Part shown: piece after piece, positions 38,232-48,800 of the stretch | How the letters are laid out: every line of letters begins with the position of its first letter | Numbering within the stretch: the stretch's first letter is position 1 | Source: Mesorhizobium sp. BR1-1-16 | Lineage (GTDB): Bacteria > Pseudomonadota > Alphaproteobacteria > Rhizobiales > Kaistiaceae | Reading direction: 5' to 3' | NCBI RefSeq assembly: GCF_020165495.1 | Contig: NZ_JAIUIE010000008.1 | Span: 123,770-187,769, forward strand | Length of the DNA stretch: 64,000 nucleotides | Made by a program: the position numbers and the translations under genes | The notes under the pieces: model-generated | The model's input: only the letters and a program-made list of their open reading frames with translations | Told to the model about the DNA's origin: nothing | The model's database searches: none

Positions 38232-39182
38232 ATGCGCCTCATCGATGGCGCGGCGCTTGATGCCGCGCTTTCCCGGCATGAACTGGTCGAGACGCTTCGC
38301 GAGGCTTTTCGCTCCGAGATCACGGTGCCGCCCCGCGAGCATCATTCGATCGCGCGGAGCGGCGGCGACGCGTCGCTGCTTCTGATGCCGGCCTGGTCGG
38401 GCGCCGCTGAAGCCGCGTCGGATCATGTCGGCGTCAAGATCGTGACCGTCTTCCCCGGCAATGCCGCAAATGGCCTCGCCACGGTGGCGGGCGTCTATCT
38501 GCTGCTTTCGGGGGAGACCGGCGCGCCGCTCGCCGTGATCGACGGAACCGCCTTGACGCTCTGGCGCACGGCAGCGGCCTCGGCGCTCGCGGCGTCCTAT
38601 CTCGCCAGGGCCGATGCCGCGCATCTGCTGATGATCGGAGCCGGCGCGCTCGCCCCGCACCTCGTCGCCGCCCACGCCGCGATGCGGCCGATCACCCGTG
38701 TCACGCTGTGGAATCGGGACGTATCGCGGGCGGAGAGGCTGGCGGAACGGCTGGCCGGTGACGGCTTGGATGTCGAGGTCGAGACGGATCTTGCCCGCGC
38801 GCTCCCGCAGGCCGACATCATCTCCTGTGCGACGCTGTCGAGCGAGCCGCTGGTGCGCGGGGCACTGGTGAAGCCCGGCGCGCATCTTGATCTCGTCGGT
38901 GGCTTCACCCCGGCGATGCGCGAGGCCGATGACACGGCCATCCGCCGCGCGCGCGTCTATGTCGATGGCCCAGGCGCGATCGCCGAGGCGGGCGATATCG
39001 CGGCGCCGCTGGCCGGCGGCGTGCTTGCCCCCGACGAAATCGTCGGCGATCTCCAGGGTCTTTGCCGCGGCCTGATCGATGGCCGGCGCACGGCCGACGA
39101 GATCACGCTGTTCAAGTCCGTCGGGATCGCGCTCGAAGATCTTGCGGCCGGGGCACTGATCTGGCGCAAGCTCGGCAGCTGA
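38232..39182 (+). CDS. Ornithine cyclodeaminase / mu-crystallin family protein
   Basis: NAD(P)-dependent protein of about 316 aa. The substrate part has HHSIARSGGDASLLLMPAW; VGVKIVTVFPGNA and the Rossmann region HLLMIGAGALAPHLVAAHAA are typical of the family. Members include ornithine cyclodeaminase, alanine dehydrogenase and ketimine reductases; the substrate here is undetermined. The ATG at 38232 is one base after the lapA stop, implying coupling. The longer frame from 38142 is not used because it overlaps lapA. Confidence 0.88.
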   Translation: MRLIDGAALDAALSRHELVETLREAFRSEITVPPREHHSIARSGGDASLLLMPAWSGAAEAASDHVGVKIVTVFPGNAANGLATVAGVYLLLSGETGAPLAVIDGTALTLWRTAAASALAASYLARADAAHLLMIGAGALAPHLVAAHAAMRPITRVTLWNRDVSRAERLAERLAGDGLDVEVETDLARALPQADIISCATLSSEPLVRGALVKPGAHLDLVGGFTPAMREADDTAIRRARVYVDGPGAIAEAGDIAAPLAGGVLAPDEIVGDLQGLCRGLIDGRRTADEITLFKSVGIALEDLAAGALIWRKLGS

Positions 39183-39232
39183 CGCGGCGGCGGTTGGACT
39201 CCGGCCGCCTTTCATGGCAAAGCTCACCGCAA

Positions 39233-39958
39233 ATGACCGAACGGATGACAATGCCGGCAACCGGACGAACCCCTGTCCTCGTGAAGATCTGCGGCCTCTC
39301 GACAGCGGAGACGCTGCAGGCGGCGCTGGACGCCGGGGCCGACATGATCGGCCTCAATTTCTTCCCGAAGAGCCCGCGTGCCGTCTCACTCGAGACTGGC
39401 GCCGCGCTGGCGGCGCAGGTGCGCGGCCGCGCTGAAATCGTTGCGCTCACGGTCGACATGGATGATGACGGTCTCGCCGCGATCGTCGAGGCCGTTCGGC
39501 CGGATTGGCTGCAATTGCATGGCAGCGAGGACCCGGTCCGCGTTTCGGCCTTGCAGCGCCAGTTCGGTCTTGGCGTGCTGAAGGCGATCGGTATCCGGAC
39601 GGTCGACGATCTTGCCGAAGTCGCGCGCCATGCCGGCATCGCCGATCACCTGTTGATCGACGCGAAGCCGCCAGCCGGCGCTGTGCTGCCCGGTGGCAAC
39701 GGCGTTCCGTTCGACTGGGCGCTGCTTGATGGCATTGAGCCGGGACGGCCCTATATGCTGTCGGGCGGGCTCAATCCGGCCAACGTGGCCGACGCCATCG
39801 CGCGCACCGGCGCCGACGGCGTCGATGTGTCATCGGGCGTCGAGACGGCGCCTGGCATCAAGGATGTGGCGCTGATCAGGGCCTTCATCGCTGCCGTGCG
39901 CGGCGATACAACGAACATCGAAGACCGGCGCCGCTCCGGCGAGAGGACAGTGACGTGA
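39233..39958 (+). CDS. trpF: Phosphoribosylanthranilate isomerase
   Basis: Third step of tryptophan synthesis after anthranilate, a TIM barrel of about 230-241 aa. Catalytic Cys is in VKICGLS and catalytic Asp in ALTVDMDD; phosphate-binding strands are [12 protein letters not shown] and [16 protein letters not shown]. Possible starts are ATG 39233, 39245 or 39251; the first is listed. Its stop overlaps the trpB GTG start (GTGA). Confidence 0.95.
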   Translation: MTERMTMPATGRTPVLVKICGLSTAETLQAALDAGADMIGLNFFPKSPRAVSLETGAALAAQVRGRAEIVALTVDMDDDGLAAIVEAVRPDWLQLHGSEDPVRVSALQRQFGLGVLKAIGIRTVDDLAEVARHAGIADHLLIDAKPPAGAVLPGGNGVPFDWALLDGIEPGRPYMLSGGLNPANVADAIARTGADGVDVSSGVETAPGIKDVALIRAFIAAVRGDTTNIEDRRRSGERTVT

Positions 39959-41175
39959 CCGCTCCGATTTTGCCCAATTCCTTCACGACCGGCCCGGACG
40001 AGCGCGGCCATTTCGGCATCTATGGCGGCCGCTATGTCGCCGAGACGCTGATGCCGCTGATCCTCGAGCTGCAGGCGGCGTATGAGGCGGCGAAGGCTGA
40101 TCCCGCCTTTGCGGCTGAGCTTTCGAACCTCTCGAACCACTATGCCGGACGTCCGTCGAAGCTCTATTTCGCGGAAGGGTTGACGCGCCATCTCGGCGGC
40201 GCGCGCATCTTCTTCAAGCGCGAAGACCTCAATCACACCGGCAGCCACAAGATCAACAACTGCCTCGGCCAGATCCTGCTCGCCCGTCGCATGGGCAAGA
40301 CGCGGATCATCGCGGAGACAGGCGCTGGTCAGCACGGCGTCGCCTCGGCCACCGTCTCGGCCCGCTTCGGCTTTCCCTGCGTCGTCTATATGGGCGCGAC
40401 CGATGTCGAGCGGCAGAAGCCGAATGTCTTCCGCATGAAGCTGCTCGGCGCCGAGGTGAAACCCGTCACCGCCGGCAACGCGACCTTGAAGGACGCGATG
40501 AACGAGGCATTGCGCGACTGGGTGACCAATGTCGAGGACACCTATTACCTGATCGGCACCGCGGCTGGCCCGCATCCCTATCCGGAGATGGTGCGCGACT
40601 TCCAGTCGGTGATCGGCAAGGAAGCCCGCGCCCAGATGCTGGAGCAGGAAGGGCGCCTGCCTGACCTCGTCATCGCCGCGGTTGGCGGCGGCTCGAACGC
40701 GATCGGCATCTTCCATCCCTTCCTCGATGACGCCTCGGTCGAGATCGTCGGCGTCGAGGCCGGCGGCCATGGCCTCGATGGCGATGAACACTGCGCCTCG
40801 ATGAATGCCGGCCGCCCCGGCGTGCTGCATGGCAATCGCACCTATCTGCTGCAGGATGCCGACGGCCAGATTCTCGAGGGCCATTCGGTCTCGGCTGGCC
40901 TCGATTATCCGGGCGTCGGGCCGGAGCATAGCTGGCTGCGAGACACCGGCCGCGTCACCTATGTGCCGATCCTCGACGACGAGGCGCTCGACGCCTTCCA
41001 GGTCTGCACCCGCACCGAAGGCATCATCCCGGCGCTCGAATCCGCCCATGCGATCGCCGAGGCGATCAAGCGCGCGCCGACGATGGCGCCCGACAAGATC
41101 ATCGTCGTCAACCTCTCCGGCCGCGGCGACAAGGACATCCACACCGTCGGCAAGCTCACCGGCCTGGATATCTAG
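39955..41175 (+). CDS. trpB: Tryptophan synthase beta subunit
   Basis: PLP enzyme joining indole and serine. 406 aa, start GTG overlapping trpF. The PLP lysine is in [13 protein letters not shown] and the phosphate-binding glycine loop is VGGGSNAIG. Standard length and no missing motif. The trpFBA order with trpA 68 bases downstream is the normal rhizobial arrangement. Confidence 0.97.
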   Translation: MTAPILPNSFTTGPDERGHFGIYGGRYVAETLMPLILELQAAYEAAKADPAFAAELSNLSNHYAGRPSKLYFAEGLTRHLGGARIFFKREDLNHTGSHKINNCLGQILLARRMGKTRIIAETGAGQHGVASATVSARFGFPCVVYMGATDVERQKPNVFRMKLLGAEVKPVTAGNATLKDAMNEALRDWVTNVEDTYYLIGTAAGPHPYPEMVRDFQSVIGKEARAQMLEQEGRLPDLVIAAVGGGSNAIGIFHPFLDDASVEIVGVEAGGHGLDGDEHCASMNAGRPGVLHGNRTYLLQDADGQILEGHSVSAGLDYPGVGPEHSWLRDTGRVTYVPILDDEALDAFQVCTRTEGIIPALESAHAIAEAIKRAPTMAPDKIIVVNLSGRGDKDIHTVGKLTGLDI

Positions 41176-41243
41176 CGGGCGGCGACCAACCTTTGCCGGC
41201 CTATGGCACGTTGCGCCGGCCCTATCGAATCGAGATTGAACGC

Positions 41244-42086
41244 ATGACCGAGACCCGTATCGATCGACGTTTCGCGGCGGTGAAGGCCGAGGGGCGGCCG
41301 GCCTTCGTGACCTTTCTGACCGCAGGCGACCCGGACCCGGCAACCACGCTGGCGCTGCTGGCGGCCCTGCCGAGGGCGGGCGCCGACATCATCGAGCTCG
41401 GCATGCCCTTCTCCGATCCGATGGCCGATGGGCCCGCCGTCCAGGCCGCCGGTCTTCGCGCGCTGAGGGGCGGCATGACGCTCAACAAGACGCTTGATCT
41501 CGTCCGCGAATTCCGCAAGACCGATGACGTCACGCCGATCGTCCTGATGGGCTACTACAATCCGATCTATTCGCACGGCTCGGAGGCGTTCGTCGTCGAC
41601 GCCAAGGCTGCCGGCGTCGATGGCCTGATCATCGTCGACCTGCCGCCGGAGGCCGATGACGAGCTTTGCCTGCCGGCGCTGAAGGCGGGCCTCAACTTCA
41701 TCCGCCTGGCGACGCCAACCACCGACGACAAGCGCCTGCCGGCCGTGCTGACCAATACGTCCGGCTTCGTCTATTACGTGTCGATCAACGGCATCACCGG
41801 TTCGGCCGCGCCGGACACGAGCCGCGTCGCAGAGGCGGTCGATCGCATCAAGCGCCATACGCGCCTGCCGGTCGCGGTGGGCTTCGGTGTTCGCACTGCG
41901 GAACAGGCGGCGGCCATCGGCGCTAAGGCCGATGGTGTCGTCGTGGGCTCGGCAATCGTCCAGGCCGTCGCCGATTCGCTTGATGCCGAAGGCCGCGCCA
42001 CCGCCGCTACCGTTCCGGCCGTCGAAGCCCTGGTCGGGGCACTCGCGGTCAGCGTGCGCGGCGCGCGCCGGCCGGTCGCGGCCTGA
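41244..42086 (+). CDS. trpA: Tryptophan synthase alpha subunit
   Basis: Releases indole from indole-3-glycerol phosphate. 280 aa TIM barrel with catalytic Glu in [16 protein letters not shown] and Asp in [13 protein letters not shown]; phosphate-binding GFGVRTAEQ is present. The ATG at 41244 is chosen over an open upstream frame. accD follows after 10 bases. Confidence 0.96.
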   Translation: MTETRIDRRFAAVKAEGRPAFVTFLTAGDPDPATTLALLAALPRAGADIIELGMPFSDPMADGPAVQAAGLRALRGGMTLNKTLDLVREFRKTDDVTPIVLMGYYNPIYSHGSEAFVVDAKAAGVDGLIIVDLPPEADDELCLPALKAGLNFIRLATPTTDDKRLPAVLTNTSGFVYYVSINGITGSAAPDTSRVAEAVDRIKRHTRLPVAVGFGVRTAEQAAAIGAKADGVVVGSAIVQAVADSLDAEGRATAATVPAVEALVGALAVSVRGARRPVAA

Positions 42087-42096
42087 AGGAGACATC

Positions 42097-42990
42097 ATGA
42101 GCTGGATCAACGACGTCGTTCGCCCGAAGATCAAGAGCCTCCTCAACAAGCGTGAGGTGCCTGAGAATCTCTGGATCAAGGATCCGGAATCGGGCGAGCT
42201 TGTCTTCCTTCGCGATCTTGAGGCCAATCATTATGTGGTGCCGAATTCCGGCTACCACATGCGCATGTCGGCGCCGAAGCGCCTTGCGCATTTCTTCGAT
42301 GCCGGCCGCTACGAGGCCATTCCGCTGCCCGAAGTCGCGGTCGATCCGCTGAAATTCCGCGATGAGCGCCGCTACACCGATCGTTTGAAGGATGCCCGCA
42401 CCAAGACCGGGCTCCAGGATGCAGTCCTCGTTGGCGCCGGCTTCGTCGAAGGCGTGCCGCTGGTCGCCGCGGTGCAGGACTTTGATTTCATGGGCGGCTC
42501 GCTTGGCATGGCTGCCGGCGAGGCCGTGATTGCGGGCATGGAAGCGGCGTTGCAGCGACAGCAGCCTTTCGTGATGTTTGCAGCTTCCGGCGGCGCGCGC
42601 ATGCAGGAGGGCATCCTCTCGCTGATGCAACTGCCGCGCACCACGGCCGGCGTCATCGCGCTGCGTGAGGCGAGGCTGCCCTATATCGTTGTCTTGACCA
42701 ACCCGACCACCGGCGGCGTCACCGCGTCCTATGCCATGCTGGGCGACATCCAGATCGCCGAGCCCGGCGCGCTGATCGGCTTTGCCGGCCCGCGTGTCAT
42801 CGAGCAGACCATTCGCGAAAAGCTGCCTGAGGGCTTCCAGCGCTCCGAATATCTGCACGCCCACGGCATGGTCGACATGGTGGTTCATCGCCATGAACTG
42901 CGCTCGACCATTGCAAGGCTCTGTGCCCTGCTCGGCCCGAAGGTCGAAGTCGCCGCCGAGCCGCAGGGCGCCCTTGCCGTAGTGGCGTAG
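42097..42990 (+). CDS. accD: Acetyl-CoA carboxylase carboxyltransferase subunit beta, zinc-ribbon cysteines absent
   Basis: Carboxyltransferase beta subunit of acetyl-CoA carboxylase, first step of fatty acid synthesis. 297 aa with AAGGAGA before the ATG. The crotonase-fold domain is intact ([43 protein letters not shown]). The N-terminal region, which binds zinc through four Cys in E. coli, has none here ([20 protein letters not shown]). Loss of this ribbon is seen in other rhizobial AccD proteins. It follows trpA and precedes folC as usual. Confidence 0.96.
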   Translation: MSWINDVVRPKIKSLLNKREVPENLWIKDPESGELVFLRDLEANHYVVPNSGYHMRMSAPKRLAHFFDAGRYEAIPLPEVAVDPLKFRDERRYTDRLKDARTKTGLQDAVLVGAGFVEGVPLVAAVQDFDFMGGSLGMAAGEAVIAGMEAALQRQQPFVMFAASGGARMQEGILSLMQLPRTTAGVIALREARLPYIVVLTNPTTGGVTASYAMLGDIQIAEPGALIGFAGPRVIEQTIREKLPEGFQRSEYLHAHGMVDMVVHRHELRSTIARLCALLGPKVEVAAEPQGALAVVA

Positions 42991-43097
42991 TCGGCACTGG
43001 CGCGCGCCCGCGCCAGCCGCTATCCACGCATCTGATCACGTCTTGAGTGAGGGCCGCGGCAACGCGGCCTTCGCGCGTTTGCCTGAAGGTTCCTGCC

Positions 43098-44417
43098 ATG
43101 GACGATAGTTCGGCAATCCTGGAACGTCTGTTCCTTCTCCATCCCAAGGAGATCGACCTTTCGCTCGATCGTCTCCTGCCGCTGCTGGAAAAGCTCGGCC
43201 ATCCCGAGCGGAAGCTTGGCCCCGTGTTCCATATCGCCGGAACCAACGGCAAGGGATCGACCACGGCCTTCCTTCGCGCCATGCTGGAGGCGAGCGGGCG
43301 CACGGTGCATGCCTACACCTCGCCCCATCTCGTGACCTTCCATGAGCGCATCCGCCTCGGCCGTCCAGGCGGCGGCGCCTATGTCTCCGAGGCCGAGCTT
43401 GCCGAGACGCTGACGGCGATCGAGCGGCTGAATGGCGGAGCGCCGATCACGCATTTCGAGATCACCACCGCCGCAGCGCTGGTCCTGTTCGCGGAGCATC
43501 CATCCGATGTGACGCTGCTCGAAGTCGGCCTTGGCGGTCGCTTCGACGCGACCAATGTCATCGATGCGCCCGAAGTCTCGGTCATCACCTCGATCTCGAT
43601 GGACCATGAGAAGTTCTTTGGCGATTCGCTCGATCGGATCGCCTGGGAGAAGGCGGGCATCATCAAGCATGGTCGCCCCGTCGTGTCGGCGCCGCAAACG
43701 GCCGAGGTGATGGCCGTTATCGAACATGAGGCCGCGCGCGCGAAGGCGCCGCTGTTCGTGGGCAACCGCGACTGGGTCGCGCATGCCGAACGCGGCCGGC
43801 TCGTCTTCCAGGATGAAGACGGCCTGCTGGACCTGCCGGCACCGCGCCTGCCGGGCCGACATCAATTCATCAATGCCGGCAATGCCGTCGCCGCGCTGCG
43901 CCGTTCATCGCTCGACGTGCCGGTATCGGCGATCGAGGAGGGGCTTCAATCTGTCGACTGGCCGGCGCGCATGCAGCGCCTCGCGGCGGGCGCCCTGGTT
44001 GCGAAGGCGCCTGAGGATGCCGAGGTCTGGCTCGACGGCGGCCACAATCCCGGCGCTGGCGCCGTCATCGCCGAGGCGGTTGCGGATCTCGAGGAGCGCC
44101 TGCCGCGCCCGCTCTATCTGATCGCCGGCATGCTGCAGACCAAGGATCCCGTCGGTTTCTTCAGGCCGTTCGCGGGCCTTGCGGCGCGTGTCTTCACTGT
44201 CCCGATCGCCAGTTCCAATGTGGGGCGCGATCCCGGCGAACTCGCCGAGGCGGCGCGGGCGGCGGGTCTCGAAGCCGAGCCGCAGGCAGATGTCGCGTCG
44301 GCGCTGGCCGCGCTTGCGCACCTTTTGCCGCCCGGCACCACGCCGCGCATCCTCATCTGCGGGTCGCTCTATCTCGCGGGCGATGTGCTCGAGGCCAACG
44401 GCACGCCGCCGAAATAG
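43098..44417 (+). CDS. folC: Folylpolyglutamate / dihydrofolate synthase
   Basis: Adds glutamate to dihydropteroate or folate. 439 aa Mur-ligase fold: P-loop FHIAGTNGKGSTTAF, the TSPHLVTFHERI motif, ISMDHEKFFGDSLDRIAWEKAG and C-terminal LDGGHNPGAGA are all present. The ATG at 43098 follows a GAAGG. It lies after accD as in most alphaproteobacteria. Confidence 0.95.
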   Translation: MDDSSAILERLFLLHPKEIDLSLDRLLPLLEKLGHPERKLGPVFHIAGTNGKGSTTAFLRAMLEASGRTVHAYTSPHLVTFHERIRLGRPGGGAYVSEAELAETLTAIERLNGGAPITHFEITTAAALVLFAEHPSDVTLLEVGLGGRFDATNVIDAPEVSVITSISMDHEKFFGDSLDRIAWEKAGIIKHGRPVVSAPQTAEVMAVIEHEAARAKAPLFVGNRDWVAHAERGRLVFQDEDGLLDLPAPRLPGRHQFINAGNAVAALRRSSLDVPVSAIEEGLQSVDWPARMQRLAAGALVAKAPEDAEVWLDGGHNPGAGAVIAEAVADLEERLPRPLYLIAGMLQTKDPVGFFRPFAGLAARVFTVPIASSNVGRDPGELAEAARAAGLEAEPQADVASALAALAHLLPPGTTPRILICGSLYLAGDVLEANGTPPK

Positions 44418-44437
44418 GGCTGTCTTCGGGGAGCGCC

Positions 44438-45430
44438 ATGTCGGACGAAAGACGTCGAAACATTGCATCCCTCGATCTCGTCCGCGTCGTGGCCATGGGC
44501 TACATCGTCGGCTTCTGGCATCTGATGAACTACGTCGATGGCTATGGCGGCTACCGGAACGAGGTTACGGAGCGGCTCACCGTCATCGTGCTGGCAACCT
44601 TCACGATGCTGTCCGGCTATCTGCTCGGGCGAAGGCCAGTCGAGCCGTCGCTGGCGGGGGTCAGCGCCTTCTATCGTCGGCGCCTTCTGCGTGTCTATCC
44701 GCCGCTCGTCGTGGCGCTGATTGTCTTCGCGCTGCTCAGCATCACGAGCTGGACGATTTCGATCAGAAGCGTCGTCCTCGTCAGCCTTTTCGCTGGACCG
44801 TCGGCCTGGACGCTCTGGTATGTCTGCATGATCGTGCTGTTCTACGCCGTCGCGCCGATCCTGCTCGCCGATCGGCCCATCCAGCTGCTCGGAAAACCGA
44901 TTGCACCCTGGTTTGCGGGCGGAGCTTTGCTTTGGCTCGGCCTCATTGGATTGCAGCAGAGCGGCTGGCTGGCGATGGAGCCCCGGCTCGCGCTCTATTT
45001 CCCCTGCTTTGTCGCCGGGATAGGGCTCGCGCGCCTGGAGCACCGCGTCGGCACCTTGGCGGCCGTGGCCGCCGGTCTGCTGGCCGCCGTCGCCTCTCTG
45101 CCGAGCTACGGTTTGACGCTGCCCGAGATCGAGCTGTCGCTCCGTTCCGCACCCATGGCACTGTTCGCCGCTGCCTTCGTCCTGCTGGTGGCGTTGAGGC
45201 TTCAGCATCGGATCCCTCACCATCCAGCGGTGGCGGTCCTCAGCTGTGCCGCGTTCTTCGCATATCTGGCGCACCGGCCGGTCTATGTCCTCGCCACCCG
45301 GCTTTTCCCGATTTCCTCGCCAAGCGGGCAGCTTGCTTTCATGCTGCTGGTCGCGCTGCCTGTGGTGGTCGTCGTGAGCTGGATGCTGCAGAGGCTGTAT
45401 GACGACGTGCTGCAGCGGCTCGGTTGGTGA
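44438..45430 (+). CDS. Membrane acyltransferase (acyltransferase 3 family)
   Basis: 330 aa, about ten membrane helices. The N-terminal RNIASLDLVRVVAMGYIVGF with a following His (FWHLMNYVDG) and the RRRLLRVYPPLVVAL motif match the acyltransferase-3 family (OafA/NodX/ExoH type), which O-acylate sugars of envelope polysaccharides. It is a stand-alone short version without the extra SGNH domain. No polysaccharide cluster is adjacent, so the acceptor is unknown. It ends at a bidirectional terminator shared with trxA. Confidence 0.85.
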   Translation: MSDERRRNIASLDLVRVVAMGYIVGFWHLMNYVDGYGGYRNEVTERLTVIVLATFTMLSGYLLGRRPVEPSLAGVSAFYRRRLLRVYPPLVVALIVFALLSITSWTISIRSVVLVSLFAGPSAWTLWYVCMIVLFYAVAPILLADRPIQLLGKPIAPWFAGGALLWLGLIGLQQSGWLAMEPRLALYFPCFVAGIGLARLEHRVGTLAAVAAGLLAAVASLPSYGLTLPEIELSLRSAPMALFAAAFVLLVALRLQHRIPHHPAVAVLSCAAFFAYLAHRPVYVLATRLFPISSPSGQLAFMLLVALPVVVVVSWMLQRLYDDVLQRLGW

Positions 45431-45442
45431 CCCAGACATGAA

Positions 45443-45464
45443 AACGGGGCCCGAAGGCCCCGTT
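45443..45464. terminator. Bidirectional terminator between acyltransferase gene and trxA
   Basis: 9-bp stem aacggggcc / ggccccgtt with a cgaa loop; on the minus strand it continues TTTTC. It lies between convergent genes. Confidence 0.85.
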
Positions 45465-45484
45465 CGAAAGACGCTTTAAAACGC

Positions 45485-45805
45485 TTAGATCGCGTTCTTG
45501 ATCCAGTCGGCCAGCCGATTCTTCGGCGCGGCGCCAACCTGGATCGAGGTCGGCTCGCCATCCTTGAACAGGATCAGCGTCGGGATCGAGCGCACGCCAT
45601 AGCGGACGGCGATATTCGGATTCTCGTCGATGTTGAGCTTGGCGATCGTCACCTTGCCGTCCATCTCGGTCTGGATCTCTTCGAGAGCCGGCCCGATCAT
45701 GCGGCAGGGGCCGCACCACTCGGCCCAGAAATCGACGACCACCGGGCCTGTTGCGCCCAGAACGTCGGTGTCGAAGGAACTGTCAGTTACTTTGGCGGTC
45801 GCCAT
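45485..45805 (-). CDS. trxA: Thioredoxin
   Basis: General disulfide reductase, 106 aa. Active site WCGPC at residues 30-34 and cis-Pro in [10 protein letters not shown] are intact. The start [11 protein letters not shown] at 45805 is used; the frame extends 12 codons upstream without conservation. It lies downstream of addA on the same strand, the common addB-addA-trxA order. Confidence 0.97.
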   Translation of the reverse strand: MATAKVTDSSFDTDVLGATGPVVVDFWAEWCGPCRMIGPALEEIQTEMDGKVTIAKLNIDENPNIAVRYGVRSIPTLILFKDGEPTSIQVGAAPKNRLADWIKNAI

Positions 45806-45880
45806 GAAAGCCTCGCGCGGAATGAGGGGGAGTTGATCCAAAGGTAGGGAGCGCCGATCGGCGGGTCAAGCCTTGGTATG

Positions 45881-48800
45881 TCACGACGCGGTGATACGCG
45901 AGATATGCTCGTCCATCTGGTCCGCAGGCACGGTGATCAGCCGCGGCGCCTCGGTGAAGACCAGGGCCGCCTCGACCGTTCGTACCGGATAGAGACGGGC
46001 GATGACGGCGCGATAGAGCGCGAGCTGCGCGATATGAGCCGGCGCAACGCCGTTGATGTCGACGGGCGGCGAGGCATTGGTCTTGAAGTCGGCGATGAGG
46101 ATACGCGAAGGCTCCACGACCAACCGGTCGATGCGGCCCGAGACCGCCAGCGCGCCTTTCGCCGTCACGAGCGTTCCTGCGATCGCGACCTCCGGACGGC
46201 TGCCTGGACCGAAAAGCGGCGCGAAATCCGGCCCATCGATCAGTCCGGCCAAGTCGGCGGCGAGTCGGTCGCGATCTGTCTCTGGCCACCCCTCCGCAAT
46301 GGCATCGAGATAGGCGCGCGCCACGCCCTGCCGCGCCGCTGCGGGATGCTCCGGCAGCGCCTGCAGCAGGCGATGGACGATCACGCCGCGTGCGAGCGCT
46401 TGCTCGGCGGCAATGGCGCCTGCCGCGCCCGAGCCGGCCGCGTTGGTATCCGAGGGCTGGATGCGCGCCGCGACGAGCGGCGGCGTAGGCGGCGGCGAGG
46501 CGAGGAAGGCAGGCAGCGGCGCCGCCGGCCGTGCGGGGGCCGTCGCGACGTCCGCTGCCGTCTGGGGGACAGCACTCCAGTCGCGCCGCCATTCGAGGCT
46601 GTCGAAGGTCTCGGTGCCGAGTGTCACCGGGACAACCCGAGCGCCCGGCTCCAGTGCGGTGAGGGCGATATCCTGCCAGAGCGGATCGCTGCCGGAGCGC
46701 GTCTTGCGCGTGCCGCAGATGACGAGGCGGTCGCGCGCCCGCGTCAGCGCGACATAGAGCAGTCGTCGATATTCCTCGCCCGCTCTTTCGCGCAGCGTTT
46801 CCAGCGCGGCGTCGAGGCGCTGCGGCCGCCGAGCGCTCGGCGCGATATAGGCAAGCGGCGCACCGCTGGCGTCGTCGGGATCGTCGGCCAGAGCCACGAT
46901 CTTCGGATCGTGGCTCGCATGCACCGCCGCCGAACCCGTATCGACCAGGAAGACGATCTCGGCCTCCAGTCCCTTGGCGCCATGCACCGTCATGACGCGG
47001 ATCTCGTCGCGGCCGATATCGGCATCGCGCTTGATCTCGGTCGCCGCCTCGCGCATCCACGCGGTGAAGCCCTGCAGCGAGGGCGTCTCGCTCTGCTCAT
47101 AGGCGAGCGCTCTGGCGAGGAATTCGTCGAGAACCTCGTCCGCCTCCGCGCCGAGCCGCGCCAGGATGCGCTTGCGGCCGCCATCCGGACCGAGAATCCG
47201 CGCGAAGAAGGCGTGCGGGCCCATGAAGTCGGCCCGGCCGCGCCAGAGGTCGAGAAGCTCTACCGCGGCTTCGGCAGCGGCGAGCCGGGCGCGATGCACC
47301 GCCTGCCAGAGCGAGCCCGGCCGCCCATGCGCCACGGCGAAGAGATCATCCTCGGAAAGCCCGACCAGCGGGCTCTTGAGCAGGGCCGCGAGCGCCAGAT
47401 CATCATCCGGCTGCAGCACGGTTTCGGCCAGCGCGACGAGGTCCATGACCGCGATATGACCGCCGAGCTTCAACCGGTCCGCACCGGCGACCGGCAGGCC
47501 GGCGGTTTTCAGCGCCCGGTTGATGGCATCGGTCTGGGCGCCGCGTTTGCGGGTCAGGATCAGGATACCGCCTGCCCGGACAGGCGCGCCGCTCGCCTCG
47601 ATCCGTTCGCCGCGATCGATCCAGCCGCGGATGGTCAGCGCTATGCGCTCGGCGAGCCGCACTTCGGGGCTGCGGGTGTCGAGCCGGTCGAGCGGGGTGT
47701 GCCAATCCTCCGGCTCTTCGGCCGGCTCGGCGACGATCGACGGCCAGAGCGTGACGCGCCCGGGCTCCCCCCGCCGTGCCGCCTCATGCGCCGTCGCCTG
47801 CATCTCGCGCGCCAGTCCGCGATGGGCGTCGGGCGCTGCGAAGACGGCGTCGACCGCCGCCAGAACGTCGCCGGTCGAGCGGAAGGAGAGGTTGAGCACC
47901 AGTGCCCGGAATTCCGCGTCGGCCGCCTGTGCGGCACGGCGGAAGCGGTCGCGCTGGCGGGCAAACCAGGCGGGAACCGCACCCTGGAAGGAGTAGATCG
48001 ACTGTTTTTCGTCGCCGACGGCGAAGAAGGTGCGCTTCTTGTCGCGCGCGCTCTCCCCGGCGAAGAACTCGTCTGCCAGCCCGGCGATGACCTGCCATTG
48101 CCGCGGGCTGGTATCCTGCGCTTCGTCGACGAGGATATGGTCGAGGCCGCGATCGAGCTTGTAATGGACCCAGCTCGACGCGCCGGATCGGGTCAGGAGA
48201 TCGGCGGTGCGCACGACGAGATCCTGGAAATCGAGCGCGCCGCGCAGCTGCTTGCCGCGCTCATAGGCCTCCAGCACCGCCGTGCCGAGGATCAGCAGGG
48301 CTTCCGTCGCGTCGAAGGCGCGCGCGGCTGCGATCCGGTCGAGCACGTTCTCGATGCGCAGCCGCTCGGCGTCGAGCATCTCCTCAAGGCCCGGCCAACT
48401 GGTGAGGACGCTCTTGGGAGCGAGACTGCCGAGCGCCTTCACCTTGCCGGCCGCGGTCAGCATATAAGCGAGCCAGGCCCCGCTGCGCGCCGCATCCGTG
48501 TTGGCAGAGAGGAACGGTGCCAGTTGCTCGCCGGCGGCCTTGTGCTTTGGCCCGCTCGCGAGCAAGGACTCAACAAGCCGCCTGATGGCAGCGACGGGCA
48601 ACGGCTGCGCCGTCACAATGCTGGCGCGGAGGGTCTCCTCCGTATCCTCGAGCGCAAGGTCAAGCGCCTGACGCAGTTCGGCTAGGCCGTTGTCCAGCGA
48701 ACCGTGCACCTCGATGAGAGCGGCGAGCGCATCGCGGCGGGAAATGATCTCGCCGAGCGCCGCCTCGATGCCCTGGTCGGACGCGGCGTCGAGCAGCCGC

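Noticed and set aside
39183..39232. Trp leader-peptide attenuator before trpF
   Set aside because: Only 50 bases separate the preceding stop from trpF; there is no run of Trp codons or alternative hairpins.
45878..48685. Open frame of 935 codons on the plus strand opposite addA
   Set aside because: Translation is Arg/Gly/Ala-rich without domains, and the minus strand encodes a clear AddA with helicase and nuclease motifs. Long antisense frames are expected at this GC content.
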